Assembly (NCBI GenBank): GCA_036389795.1
Contig: DASVWD010000218.1
Coordinates: 29,507 to 93,506 of the forward strand
Direction: 5' to 3'
DNA from: Longimicrobium sp.
GTDB lineage: Bacteria > Gemmatimonadota > Gemmatimonadetes > Longimicrobiales > Longimicrobiaceae
Length of the DNA stretch: 64,000 nt
Of this stretch, positions 7,461 through 18,280 are shown piece after piece; position 1 is the first letter of the stretch, and every line of letters starts with the position of its first letter. The notes under the pieces are model-generated. The model had not been told where the DNA came from and searched no databases. It worked only from the letters and a program-made list of their open reading frames with translations. A program made the position numbers and the translations under genes.

Positions 7461-8765
7461 TCACATCCCGCTCGGGTACGTCTCGGGCACCTCGTGCTCG
7501 GGGACGGGGGCCAGGTGCAGCGGGTGCACGGCGTGGCTCTCGTCGATGTAGAGCATGGCGTCGTAGCGGTACGGCATCACGGTGGGGACGTAGTTCCCGT
7601 AGCGCTCGGCGTCGGGGTTGTAGACCACGCCGATGGCCCGGTGGCCGCGCGGGTCCAGCGCGCCCGGCACCTCGTCGAAGCCCTCCAGCAGGAGCAGCTT
7701 GTCCTGCGCCCCCGCCTCGTGGAAGACGGCCTCCCAGCTCCCACCGCGCGCCTCGGGCACGCGCATCCGCTCCATCGGCGACCCCCACGCGTCACCCGCG
7801 ATCACGCTCCCCCGGTAGCTCGAGAAGCCGACGATCACGCACTCGTCGCCGTATTCCTGGCGCGCGAGCTGGCCGACGTTGACCATCCCGGCGCGCGCCA
7901 TGTCGGTGGCGCGCGCGTCGCCCACGTGCGTGTTGTGCTCCCAGACGATGGCCTTCGCGTCGGGGCCGTGGTGCTTCATCAGCCGCTGCAGCGTCTCCAT
8001 CATGTGCGTGTCGCGCACGTTCCAGCTCGCCGAGCCGCCGCGCACCATCGTCCGGTAGTACAGCTCTGCGTTCAGCGCCACCAGCGCGTTCTGCTCGGCG
8101 TTGAAGTACGCCTCGCGGCCGTGCTCGCGGAACTGCGGCCCCTTCGAGCGCATCTCCCGGAGCATCTGCACCACCTCCTCCTCGCAGTCGGTGGGGACGA
8201 AGGCGGTGGCGAAGGCGTACTCCTGCACGTCCTCCTCGTACGGGTCGAAGCAGCCGTACGCCCGGCGCGCGCGCTCGGCCAGCGCGGGGTCGCGCCGCTC
8301 CAGGTAGCGGGTGACCACCTCCATCGAGTCCCACAGCGAGTAGACGTCGAGCCCGTAGAAGCCCGCCTTGCGCTCGTCGGGGCGGTCGCGGTTCGTCTCC
8401 CGCATCCACTCGGCGAGCGCCACCACCTCCTCGTTGGCCCACATCCAGGTGGGCCAGCGGTGGAAGGCGTGCAGCACCTCGCGGGCGCTCTCGCCCACGT
8501 CGCCCCACTCCTTCACGAACAGGTTGACGGCGTAGCAGTCGGGCCAGTCGCCCTCGACGGCGATGAACGAGAAGTCCTTCTCGGCGATCAGGCGGCGGCT
8601 GATGCGGTCGCGCCAGGTGTAGTACTCGCCGGTGCCGTGCGACGCCTCGCCCAGCAGCACCACCCGCGCGTCACCGATGCGCTCCAGCAGCGGGTCCAGG
8701 TCGCGGTCGTCCTCCAGCGGCAGCGCGTGCTCCTTCACCCCCTCGACGAGCTTCTCCACGGCCAT
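7461..8765 (-). CDS. Erythromycin-esterase-family protein
   Basis: This 434-residue protein belongs to the EreA/EreB-like esterase family. The family signature LGEASHGTGEYYTWR contains Glu40 and His43, the residues that correspond to the catalytic Glu/His of EreB. FIAVEGDWPD adds Glu71, and WEHNTHVGDAR supplies the second conserved histidine pair. The ATG at 8765 follows GGGAGGGAG. True macrolide esterases are only a small branch. Environmental members act on unknown substrates, so drug inactivation should not be assumed. It lies 50 bp downstream of the GH13 gene on the same strand and probably shares its transcript. Confidence 0.88.
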   Translation of the reverse strand: MAVEKLVEGVKEHALPLEDDRDLDPLLERIGDARVVLLGEASHGTGEYYTWRDRISRRLIAEKDFSFIAVEGDWPDCYAVNLFVKEWGDVGESAREVLHAFHRWPTWMWANEEVVALAEWMRETNRDRPDERKAGFYGLDVYSLWDSMEVVTRYLERRDPALAERARRAYGCFDPYEEDVQEYAFATAFVPTDCEEEVVQMLREMRSKGPQFREHGREAYFNAEQNALVALNAELYYRTMVRGGSASWNVRDTHMMETLQRLMKHHGPDAKAIVWEHNTHVGDARATDMARAGMVNVGQLARQEYGDECVIVGFSSYRGSVIAGDAWGSPMERMRVPEARGGSWEAVFHEAGAQDKLLLLEGFDEVPGALDPRGHRAIGVVYNPDAERYGNYVPTVMPYRYDAMLYIDESHAVHPLHLAPVPEHEVPETYPSGM

Positions 8766-8815
8766 CGCTCCCTCCCGTCGTTCGTCTCCAGCAGCCAGGC
8801 ACCGAGCCGCACGTT

Positions 8816-10411
<1,596 letters not shown>

Positions 10412-10431
10412 GACGCTATTCGACGCTAACC

Positions 10432-11235
10432 TTATCGGACCGTCGCTCTTTTCAATCGCCTGTGCACGTAGGACGCCAACGACAGCAAATCAAGAGCATC
10501 CTCCTCGCCCATCGGCCATTCCAGCCGTGGTGCGTGCGCTGTAGGGTTTCTAAATGTACCGAAAAGCCCCACAAGCAGGTTGGCAAACCCACGTTGCTCG
10601 CCTTTCTCCGTATCGGTCGTGAAATTATTGATTCGGACTCGTGGGTCACCTCCCCCGAGCGCGTCTTGAACTAAGGTCGCACCATCCGAACCTAGTCCGG
10701 TCATTTGGCGAAGCTTAGCTGCAACGCTCTTGGTTGCTTCTAGTACAGCATGGAAGTAGTTGTCCTGAAGCAACTCGGCTCGACAGAACGCGAGTACCTC
10801 AGGCTCAACGTTCCGCTGCTCCAACTTAGCTCTTAATCGATGAGCACGCTCTTCAGCCTCGCCGAGCGTGCTGGCGGGGGCACACCGGTAAAACTTGCCA
10901 TCCGCACCGTACTCCAATCCGTAAAATGCAAGCGGCACGTTTACAGCGGAGCGCCGGTGCTCGAATGCGTCTCTTTGACCCGCGTATCGTGCAGGATTTA
11001 AGGCGGCGCCAATAAACGCCAAAACCCTATCACCGCTCTGGTCCCTGTTCTGTCTCCCCGCGAGTGCGTTGTATAGGCGCTTCCACTTTGTTAAGCCCGG
11101 ATCAACGTCATTGACATGGATCTGCCGCAGAATCTGGCCAATCTCAGATCCCGTTAGCCCCTTCTCAGTGTCAGCAAGAGCTTTGCAGAGCGCTTCTAAT
11201 TGCGCAGCAGAAAAGTTGGGAGGACGAGAAGTCAT
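10432..11235 (-). CDS. Ymh/TIGR02391-like protein with a HEPN-type RxxxxH motif
   Basis: A 267-residue soluble protein. The last third has the features of the Ymh (TIGR02391) family: AAKLRQMTG at about 172-180, the LVQDALGGG turn, GFANLLVGLFGTFRNP and the motif Arg229-Asn-Pro-Thr-Ala-His234, which fits the RX4H signature of HEPN ribonuclease domains. HEPN proteins are common toxins or effectors of abortive-infection and toxin-antitoxin systems; for this family the role is unproven. Its G+C is clearly lower than that of its neighbours (roughly mid-50s against about 70%, by eye) and its codon use differs, which suggests transfer. It is tucked 20 bp upstream of the GH13 gene with no obvious antitoxin partner. 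Confidence 0.7.
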   Translation of the reverse strand: MTSRPPNFSAAQLEALCKALADTEKGLTGSEIGQILRQIHVNDVDPGLTKWKRLYNALAGRQNRDQSGDRVLAFIGAALNPARYAGQRDAFEHRRSAVNVPLAFYGLEYGADGKFYRCAPASTLGEAEERAHRLRAKLEQRNVEPEVLAFCRAELLQDNYFHAVLEATKSVAAKLRQMTGLGSDGATLVQDALGGGDPRVRINNFTTDTEKGEQRGFANLLVGLFGTFRNPTAHAPRLEWPMGEEDALDLLSLASYVHRRLKRATVR

Positions 11236-11504
11236 TTCTGATCTGGCATGCCAAATGTTGGCTCTCCCGCGCTCCAGACGCTCACCGGCTGTCTTTGATG
11301 GAATTGCGCATACGGCCGATCACATGCTCGGCGTCCCACAACTCGGTCGGCGTTCAGGAGCCATGGATCTCACCCGCCGCCACCGGATCTCCCCCGCTCG
11401 CCATCTCCCCCGTTATCTTTCACGTTCCGCGAACCTCGCGCGGCGTTCCCACGCAGACGCATCGCCTCCCGTTCCGCCACACACCCGCCTCCCGGAGCAC
11501 AGCC

Positions 11505-11765
11505 TTGGGCCCGCACGACATCCCCCTCGCCGGCCTCACCGTAATCGCCATCCCAGTGCTCGCCGTCAGCTTCCGCATCGTGGTGCGCGCCATCGCCGAC
11601 GCCGTGGCCCAGGTGCGCGCGGCGTCACGCCCCCAGCCGGTCGCGCCCGACCCGCAGGTCGCGCGGCTCCAGGCCGAGGTGGACGAGCTCCGCGCGCAGG
11701 TGGAGCGCCTCTCCACCGCCGAGTCGTTCTACGCGCAGCTCCAGGCGGGCCCGGACCGGGGCTGA
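11505..11765 (+). CDS. Small single-pass membrane protein, paralogue of the 6974 gene
   Basis: The TTG at 11505 has GGAG 7 nt upstream and starts an 86-residue protein: a hydrophobic segment at residues about 6-28 (IPLAGLTVIAIPVLAVSFRI), a short linker, then a coiled coil (VARLQAEVDELRAQVERLS) and the end FYAQLQAGPDRG. Order and C-terminal motif match the protein at 6974-7303. An ATG at 11295 opens the same frame but has no ribosome site and would add an implausible leader. Function unknown. Confidence 0.65.
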   Translation: MGPHDIPLAGLTVIAIPVLAVSFRIVVRAIADAVAQVRAASRPQPVAPDPQVARLQAEVDELRAQVERLSTAESFYAQLQAGPDRG

Positions 11766-11817
11766 GACTGTCGGACGGGGATCGCGCGTCCCTCAGGCTC
11801 ACGCTCGCATCCACCCG

Positions 11818-11890
11818 CAGATCCTTCGTCGCCGCCCGGGCGTTCGCTCGTTCCGCCAGTCACGTGCGGGCGGCTCCTCAGGATGACAGC
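11818..11890 (-). repeat. CATCCTGAGG/CGAAGGATCT-type dispersed element
   Basis: On the minus strand it reads TGTCATCCTGAGG, about 45 nt of variable sequence, then CGAAGGATCTGC. This is the same pair of boundary motifs as in the elements at 6625, 6727, 19321 and 36502. It lies in the spacer between convergent genes. Confidence 0.6.
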
Positions 11891-11962
11891 ATGAGGGTTC
11901 GAGCCTTCCGAGGCGAAGCGCCCCGTGCGCCGAAGAGCCGGCTGTCCCCTGTCCCCTGCCGT

Positions 11963-13702
11963 TCAGCTTTCCCGCGCCCGTCGAATGCTCACCGGCCGCC
12001 CCTTGATGGTGGCGCTGCGCATGCGCTCGATCACCTGGTCGGCGTACTGCGAACCGACCTCGACCAGCGTGAACTGGTCGGCGATCTCGATGGCGCCGAT
12101 CGACTCGCCCGGGATCCCCGTCTCCCCCGCCAGCGCGCCCACGATGTCGGACGGGCGGATGCCGCGCCGCCGGCCCACGCCGATGAAGAGGCGCGTGGTG
12201 TCGCCCCCGCCGCGGAGTCCCCGCGACGGGCCTCGCCCGCCGCCGCCGTCCCGCTCCTCGAAGCGGTCGCGCCGCCCGCGCGGGCCGCGGCCCTCGTCGC
12301 GCTCGCGGTCCCGCGGCCCGCGGTCGCGCGTCTCCCACTGCGGGATCTCCACCTCGTTCTCGGGCTCCTCGCCGCGGGTGGCGTCGGCCGCCAGCTTGGC
12401 CGCCGCGGCCGCGATCTCCAGCGGGTCGAACTGCTCGGCCAGCGGGCGCACCGCCTCGCGGTAGGCGTCGTACTCCGCCTCCTCCAGCGTCTCGCAGATC
12501 GCCGAGCGCAGCAGCTCCAGCCGCCGCGCCCGCAGGTCGGCCACCGTGGGCACCCGCGCCCGCTCGATCGGGCGCCCCACCACGCGCTCGATGCCGCGCA
12601 GCAGGAACTGCTCGCGCGGCTGCACCAGCGTCACCGCCGTCCCCTCGCGCCCCGCGCGCCCCGTGCGGCCGATGCGGTGCACGTACGCCTCGGGCGTCTG
12701 CGGGATGTCGTAGTTGATCACGTGGCTCACGTGCTCCACGTCCAGCCCGCGCGCCGCCACGTCGGTGGCGATCAGCAGGTCGGCGGTGCCCTCCCGGAAG
12801 CGCTTCATCACCCGGTCGCGCTGCACCTGGTTGAGCCCGCCGTGCAGCGCCTCGGGGCGGTAGCCGCGCACCCCCAGCGCCTCGGTCAGCTCGTCCACCT
12901 CGTTGCGCGTGCGGCAGAAGAGGATGGCCGACTGCGGCGCCTCCAGGTCCAGGATGCGCGTGAGCGCCTCCAGCTTGTAGGGCCGCGGGACCACGTACGC
13001 CACCTGCCGCACCAGCGGCGTCTCCAGCTGCTCCTGCCGGACGGTCACCCGCTCCGGGTCGCGCATGTGCCGCTCGGCCAGCTCGGCGATGCGCGGGGGG
13101 AAGGTGGCCGAGAAGAGCGCCGTCTGCCGCTCGCGCGGGGTCTCCTCGAGGATCGCCTCGATGTCCTCGATGAACCCCATGTCGAGCATCTCGTCGGCCT
13201 CGTCGAGCACCACGTAGCCCACGCCCGAGAGGTCCAGCGAGCGCCGCCGGATGTGGTCCAGGATGCGCCCGGGGGTGCCCACCACCACGTGCACCCCGCG
13301 CCTCAGCTCGCGCAGCTGCCGGTCGATGGCCTGGCCGCCGTACACCGCCAGCACGCGCAGCCCCCGCCGGGCGCCGTAGCGGTGCGTGGCCTCGGCCACC
13401 TGCACCGCCAGCTCGCGCGTGGGCGCCAGGATCAGCGCCTGCACCGCGCCGCGGCCGGTGTCCAGCCGCTCCACCAGCGGCAGCGCGAACGCCGCCGTCT
13501 TCCCCGTCCCCGTGGCCGCCCGCCCGATCACGTCGCGCCCCCCGAGGAGGAGCGGGATCGCCTGCACCTGGATCGGGGTGGGCTCCTCGTACCCCAGCGA
13601 GTCCAGCGCCTGCACGATCTCGGGCGAGAGCCCCAGCTCCGCGAACGCGGAACCCGCCTCGACCTCCGCCCCCTGCTCGATCACGTCCGTTTCGTCCGTC
13701 AC
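11963..13702 (-). CDS. deaD: DEAD-box RNA helicase with DbpA-type RNA-binding domain (DeaD/CsdA-like)
   Basis: A 579-residue ATP-dependent RNA helicase. All motifs are present: Q-motif PTPIQ (41-45), ATGTGKT (63-69), PTRELA, TPGR, DEAD (167-170), SAT (198-200), ARGLD and HRIGRTGR. Residues about 470-500 form an Arg/Asp/Gly-rich linker, and the last 75 residues are a DbpA-type RRM (TRLFIGVGRRRGIRPSDIVG...). This is the architecture of CsdA/DeaD, which remodels structured RNA, ribosome precursors and mRNAs in the cold. The GTG at 13702 is chosen because AGGAG lies 9 nt upstream; the frame is open further but the extra sequence is a Pro/Arg-rich shadow. Alone in its transcription unit as far as can be seen. 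Confidence 0.92.
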   Translation of the reverse strand: MTDETDVIEQGAEVEAGSAFAELGLSPEIVQALDSLGYEEPTPIQVQAIPLLLGGRDVIGRAATGTGKTAAFALPLVERLDTGRGAVQALILAPTRELAVQVAEATHRYGARRGLRVLAVYGGQAIDRQLRELRRGVHVVVGTPGRILDHIRRRSLDLSGVGYVVLDEADEMLDMGFIEDIEAILEETPRERQTALFSATFPPRIAELAERHMRDPERVTVRQEQLETPLVRQVAYVVPRPYKLEALTRILDLEAPQSAILFCRTRNEVDELTEALGVRGYRPEALHGGLNQVQRDRVMKRFREGTADLLIATDVAARGLDVEHVSHVINYDIPQTPEAYVHRIGRTGRAGREGTAVTLVQPREQFLLRGIERVVGRPIERARVPTVADLRARRLELLRSAICETLEEAEYDAYREAVRPLAEQFDPLEIAAAAAKLAADATRGEEPENEVEIPQWETRDRGPRDRERDEGRGPRGRRDRFEERDGGGGRGPSRGLRGGGDTTRLFIGVGRRRGIRPSDIVGALAGETGIPGESIGAIEIADQFTLVEVGSQYADQVIERMRSATIKGRPVSIRRARES

Positions 13703-13841
13703 CGTCCGTCTCCTGGAAACCGTCGCCGTAGAACCACCGCCGCCCGCCGTCCGCACCCGGCGGCGGCGCGCGGCCGAAAGACTCCCCGCCCCGGCGGCCG
13801 GACCCCCGCGTAAGGGTATCCGGCGCGCCGGGTGTCTTCCT

Positions 13842-14381
13842 TCAGTAACCGTACTGGCCCACGTCCGGCTCGCGGGCGAAGGCGCGCAGCGCCTCCTCCG
13901 GGTCGGCATGACGCTCCAGCAGCGAACGCAGGCGGCGGAACGACATGCGCAGCATCCTCTCGCGCAGCACCGCGTCGGTGGGCACCGGCGGGTACAGCCA
14001 CTCGGGCACGTACTTGTCGGTGGTGGGCTGCGAGGGCGCGTTGGCCACCCCGTCGGACGGGGGGCACACCCCCAGCCCGGAGCGCACCAGCTCGTACGCC
14101 AGCACGGGGTCGAGCCCCTCGTCGCGGGCCACCTCGTACATCATCTCCGCCAGCTCGGGCGGCATCCCCGCGGCCTCGGCCTCTCCCAGCACGTCCAGCC
14201 GCCGCCGCGACAGCTCCGCCGCGTCCGCCCCGGCCTCCGCGTTCACCAGCAGGCAGTCGGCGCTGCCGAAGTACGTGTCCTCGGCCCGGCGGCGGCGGCG
14301 GCGCTCGCGGTACGCGTGCAGGGCCCGCCCCGCCGTCTCCTCTCGCGCGGCCATCTCCCGTTCGTCCTGCGTGGCGTCCAA
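13842..14381 (-). CDS. Hypothetical soluble protein, 179 aa
   Basis: The TTG at 14381 has AGGAGG 7 nt upstream and is preferred to an ATG 30 nt downstream, whose GGGAG lies directly against it. The protein begins MDATQDEREMAAREE, has a basic cluster RERRRRRRAE, then a helical acidic region (RRRLDVLGEAEAAGMPPELAEMMYEVARDEGLDP) interrupted in the middle of the chain by a Cys in GSADCLLV. It ends with a Pro/Tyr-rich segment, a short helix and EPDVGQYGY. No signal, membrane segment or family is recognised. It is upstream of the helicase on the same strand, 139 bp away. Confidence 0.6.
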   Translation of the reverse strand: MDATQDEREMAAREETAGRALHAYRERRRRRRAEDTYFGSADCLLVNAEAGADAAELSRRRLDVLGEAEAAGMPPELAEMMYEVARDEGLDPVLAYELVRSGLGVCPPSDGVANAPSQPTTDKYVPEWLYPPVPTDAVLRERMLRMSFRRLRSLLERHADPEEALRAFAREPDVGQYGY

Positions 14382-14674
14382 CGCACCCTCCTCGCGTCTC
14401 GCTCCGGGACACCGTGCAGCACCCCGGAGACAGGTCTCCGCGCGAGGGAGCAAGCGGCGGACCATCCCGCGCGCACCCCGTGGAGGGAAGGCGTCGCCCT
14501 GCGCAGCGGCAGCGCGCGGAACAGGTTGGGCAAAGCCGCCGCGGGCCCAGCGTTCGGGGTGCCCCGCGTGTCGGGGTACAGGGCACGATCCGTGCGTTCC
14601 GCGGCTGTCCCGGAGCGCGTCCCGGCGCCCCGGTCGCGGGGGATTTCGAGCGGCGGAAGGAGATCCGGGAGCAG

Positions 14675-14854
14675 GTGGCGGACACCCGAGCGGAGCCGGG
14701 GCGGCCCGGCGCATGGCCGTGGATCGGCGGGCTCCTGGTGCTGGCGCTCCTGATCTGGGGGATCACCCGGCTGCTGGGCGCCGGCGGCGACCACGCGGTC
14801 GAGGCGGCCGTCCCCCCGCCCGCGGCGGCCCCCGCCGCGCCGGCCGCCCCGTGA
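14675..14854 (+). CDS. Small single-pass membrane protein, 59 aa
   Basis: The proposed GTG at 14675 follows GGAAGGAGATCCGGGAGCAG and opens a 59-residue frame. It has a hydrophilic head, one strong membrane segment (WIGGLLVLALLIWGITRLL, residues about 16-34) and an Ala/Pro tail. The frame is open upstream, so an earlier start is possible. Function unknown. The hydrophobic block and charged flanks argue that it is not a shadow, since nothing is coded on the opposite strand here. Confidence 0.5.
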   Translation: MADTRAEPGRPGAWPWIGGLLVLALLIWGITRLLGAGGDHAVEAAVPPPAAAPAAPAAP

Positions 14855-15058
14855 CGGACCCGCGACGGCGGACGACGGCCTGGACGGGGCGCGCAAACGC
14901 CTGGCGGAGCGCCCTCCGGACCGTCAGAAGCCTTGCAGGATAGACGTTGTGAGCGAACGGGCGACGGACGCCCGCTCGCGCCGCACCGGACGCATCAGCC
15001 CGGCGCGGTTTTCCAGGCCGTCCACGCCACACCGTCGGTCAGGGTGGAAGGAGCCCCG

Positions 15059-18000
15059 ATGTCGCCCTTCGTCCGCAGGACCGCGCGGCTCACGGCAGCC
15101 GCGCTGGCGCTGGCCCTCGCGGCCGCGCCGGGACCCGTGCACGCCCAGTACTTCGGGCAGAACCAGGTCCAGTACCGCAACTTCGACTTCCGCGTGCTGC
15201 GGACGCCGCACTTCGACGTCTACTTCTACCCCGAGGAGGAGGCGGCCGTCCGCGACGCGGCGCGCATGGCCGAGCGCTGGTACGCGCGGCTGTCGCGCAT
15301 CCTCGACTACGAGTTCGAGTCGCGCCAGCCGGTGATCCTCTACGCCGCCCACCCGCACTTCCAGCAGACCACCGCGCTGGGCGGCGAGGTGGGCGAGGGC
15401 ACGGGCGGCGTCACCGAGGCGTTCAAGCAGCGCGTGCTCCTTCCCTTCGCCGCCAGCTACGAGGAGACCGACCACGTCCTCGGCCACGAGTTGGTGCACG
15501 CCTTCCAGTACGACATCTCGGGGCTGGGGCGCGCCGGGGGCGGGCTGGAGGAGGCGTCGCAGCGCTTCAACGTGCCGCTCTGGTTCATCGAGGGGATGGC
15601 CGAGTACCTCTCGGTGGGGCCGGTGGACCCGCACACCGCCATGTGGCTGCGCGACGCTGCGCTCACCGGGCGGCTCCCCACCATCGAGCAGCTGAACTAC
15701 GACCCCAGCTTCTTCCCCTACCGCTGGGGGCAGGCGCTCTGGGCGTACATCGGCGGGCGCTGGGGCGACGCCACCATCGGGCAGATCCTCAAGCAGGTGG
15801 GGCAGGGCGTGCCGTTCGAGGACGCCTTCCAGCGCATCCTGAACTCCGACCTGGAAGAGATCGTCCGCGACTGGCAGGAGTCGATCCGCCGCACCTACCT
15901 GCCGCTGATCGCCGAGCGGCGCGAGGCGCGCGAAGAGGCGCGGCCGCTCGTCACCCGGCGCGAGCGCGGCGGGCGCTACAACGTCTCGCCCGCCCTCTCG
16001 CCCGACGGGCGGCGGGTGGTGTTCCTCTCCGAGCTGAACTTCCTGGACATCGAGCTCTTCGTGGCCGACGCCCAGACCGGGCAGGTGCAGCGGCGGCTGG
16101 TGCGGGGCACCTCGTTCGACCCGCACTTCGGCTCCCTGCGGTTCATCAACTCGGCCGGCACCTGGTCGCCCGACGGGACGCGCTTCGCCTTCTCGGCGCT
16201 GCGCAAGGCGCAGGACGTGGTGGTGGTGCTGGACGTGGACCGCGCCCGCATCGTGCGTGAGTACGAGGTCGACGGGGTGGACGAGATCACCAACCCCACC
16301 TGGAGTCCCGACGGGAGCACCCTGGTGTTCTCGGGGATGAGCGGGGGCGTCAGCGACCTGTGGGCGCTGGAGCTGGCCAGCGGGCGCTCGCGCCGGCTCA
16401 CCAGCGACGCGTACGCCGACATGCAGCCGGCGTTCTCGCCCGACGGGCGCACCCTGGCGTTCGTGACCGACCGCGGGGCGGGGACCAACCTGGAGCAGCT
16501 CACCTACGGCAACTACCAGGTCGCCACCATGGCCTGGCCGGGCGGCGAGATCACCAGCCTGAGGGGCTTCGAGCGGGGGAAGAACATCAACCCGCAGTGG
16601 GCCTCCGACGGCGCGAGCTTCTACTTCATCTCCGATCGCGAGGGGATCTCCAACGTCTACCGCTACTACCTGGCCGACGGGCGCACCACCCAGGTGACCG
16701 ACCTGTTCACCGGGGTGAGCGGGATCACCGACCTCTCGCCCGCCATCTCCTCGGCCACCCGGGCGGACCGGCTGGTGTTCACGGCGTACGAGCGGGGCGT
16801 GTACAACATGTACGCGCTCGCCGACCCCGCCGAGCTGGCCGGGAGCGCGCCCCGGGCGCCGCAGGTGGCGCAGGGGGGCGACCCGCTCCCGGCGGTGCTG
16901 CCGCCCAGCCCGCGCCCCACCGAGCCGGCGTACAACCGGGTGCTGTCGCTGCTGCGCAACCCCGAGTTCGGCCGCCCCGAGCCCTCGGCCGAGCAGACGT
17001 ACGCGGCGGCCCCGTACCGGGCGCGGCTCTCGCTCGACTACCTGGGGCAGCCCTCGGTGGGGGTGGCCGGGAGCACGGGCCCGTACGCCCGCGGCGGCGT
17101 GTACGGCGGCGTGGGGGCCATCTTCAGCGACATGCTGGGCCGCCACACCGTGTACGGCGTGGTGCAGGCGCAGGGGCAGCTCGACGAGATCGGCTTCAAC
17201 GTGGTGTACCTGAACCGGCAGAACCGGGTCAACTGGGGCGCCGCCGCGCAGCGCGTCCCCTACCTGGCGGGCGGGCGCCGCACGGTGCGCGAGGGCAACG
17301 AGCTGCTCGACCAGGTGGTGATCTACCGCTACTTCGACAACAGCGTCTACGGCATCGCCCAGTACCCGTTCTCGCGGGTGCAGCGCGTCGAGGCGGCGGC
17401 CGGGGCGCGGCGGATCACGCAGGACCTGCAGATCCGCGAGTACGTCTACCAGGCCGTCACCACGGGCGGGCAGACCGTCTTCCAGGGGCCGGTGGACTAC
17501 CGCGAGCGCGAGGAGCCGCTGGAGTCGTTCAACCTGGCCGAGGGCTCTCTGGCGCTGGTGTACGACAACGCGTTCTTCGGCTACACCTCGCCGCTGGCGG
17601 GGCAGCGCTACCGCTTCGAGGTGGCGCCCACGGTGGGCGACCTGCACTGGAACTCGCTGACGGCCGACTACCGCCGCTACCTGTTCCTGCGCCCCTTCAC
17701 GGTGGCGTTGCGCGGGCTGCACTTCGGCCGCTACGGCCGCGACGAGGCGATCCCCAGCGCGATCTTCCTGGGCTACCCCTCGCTGCTGCGCGGCTACGGC
17801 TACGGGAGCGTGGCCGACGGCTGCATCGCCGAGCTGCAGAACTCCCCCGACGGCGGGTCGGAGTGCGAGGCGTTCGAGGAGCTCTTCGGCAGCCGCGTGG
17901 CGGTGGCCAACTTCGAGGTGCGCCTGCCGCTGATCCGGCAGCTGATCGTGGGGAACACGCTGGGGCTGCCCCCGATCGAGGCGTTCGGCTTCTTCGACGC

Positions 18001-18232
18001 CGGCGCCGCGTGGGGCAAGCTGCGCGACCGCAGCGACACCCAGACCGTGACCAACTTCAACTTCGACTTCGGCGTGCAGCCGGGCTTCGAGGAGCGCGGC
18101 ATCCTGGCCAGCACGGGCGTGGGCACCCGCGTGAACCTGTTCGGCTACCTGATCCTGGAGGTCGACTTCGTGCGGCCGCTCCACCGCGACAAGGGGTGGC
18201 ACTGGCAGTTCGCCTTCCAGCCGGGCTTCTGA
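15059..18232 (+). CDS. Secreted HExxH metalloprotease / TolB-like propeller / outer-membrane barrel fusion
   Basis: A 1057-residue exported protein. The ATG at 15059 follows GGAAGGAG and starts a signal peptide (MSPFVRRTARLTAAALALAL...VHAQ). Residues about 40-300 resemble a gluzincin peptidase of the peptidase-MA type: HELVH with His143, Glu144 and His147, and a third ligand Glu179 in WFIEGMAEY. Residues about 310-640 hold PD40/TolB beta-propeller repeats (SPDGRRVVFLSE, SPDGTRFAFSAL, SPDGSTLVFSG, SPDGRTLAFVTD). Residues about 690-1057 form a beta-barrel of the surface-antigen/BamA type, with GYPSLLRGYG and a C-terminal aromatic ending FQPGF. It may be an outer-membrane-anchored protease or chaperone; the triple-domain order is known in Gemmatimonadota-like genomes but its substrate is unknown. 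Confidence 0.88.
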   Translation: MSPFVRRTARLTAAALALALAAAPGPVHAQYFGQNQVQYRNFDFRVLRTPHFDVYFYPEEEAAVRDAARMAERWYARLSRILDYEFESRQPVILYAAHPHFQQTTALGGEVGEGTGGVTEAFKQRVLLPFAASYEETDHVLGHELVHAFQYDISGLGRAGGGLEEASQRFNVPLWFIEGMAEYLSVGPVDPHTAMWLRDAALTGRLPTIEQLNYDPSFFPYRWGQALWAYIGGRWGDATIGQILKQVGQGVPFEDAFQRILNSDLEEIVRDWQESIRRTYLPLIAERREAREEARPLVTRRERGGRYNVSPALSPDGRRVVFLSELNFLDIELFVADAQTGQVQRRLVRGTSFDPHFGSLRFINSAGTWSPDGTRFAFSALRKAQDVVVVLDVDRARIVREYEVDGVDEITNPTWSPDGSTLVFSGMSGGVSDLWALELASGRSRRLTSDAYADMQPAFSPDGRTLAFVTDRGAGTNLEQLTYGNYQVATMAWPGGEITSLRGFERGKNINPQWASDGASFYFISDREGISNVYRYYLADGRTTQVTDLFTGVSGITDLSPAISSATRADRLVFTAYERGVYNMYALADPAELAGSAPRAPQVAQGGDPLPAVLPPSPRPTEPAYNRVLSLLRNPEFGRPEPSAEQTYAAAPYRARLSLDYLGQPSVGVAGSTGPYARGGVYGGVGAIFSDMLGRHTVYGVVQAQGQLDEIGFNVVYLNRQNRVNWGAAAQRVPYLAGGRRTVREGNELLDQVVIYRYFDNSVYGIAQYPFSRVQRVEAAAGARRITQDLQIREYVYQAVTTGGQTVFQGPVDYREREEPLESFNLAEGSLALVYDNAFFGYTSPLAGQRYRFEVAPTVGDLHWNSLTADYRRYLFLRPFTVALRGLHFGRYGRDEAIPSAIFLGYPSLLRGYGYGSVADGCIAELQNSPDGGSECEAFEELFGSRVAVANFEVRLPLIRQLIVGNTLGLPPIEAFGFFDAGAAWGKLRDRSDTQTVTNFNFDFGVQPGFEERGILASTGVGTRVNLFGYLILEVDFVRPLHRDKGWHWQFAFQPGF

Positions 18233-18280
18233 ACGGCAAGTGCGAAGTGCGAAGTCCTGAGTGCTAAGTGCTCGAATGCA

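Noticed and set aside
7461..8765. Calling the esterase a macrolide-resistance gene
   Set aside because: The family signature is present, but most environmental members are not known to act on erythromycin and nothing in the context indicates resistance.
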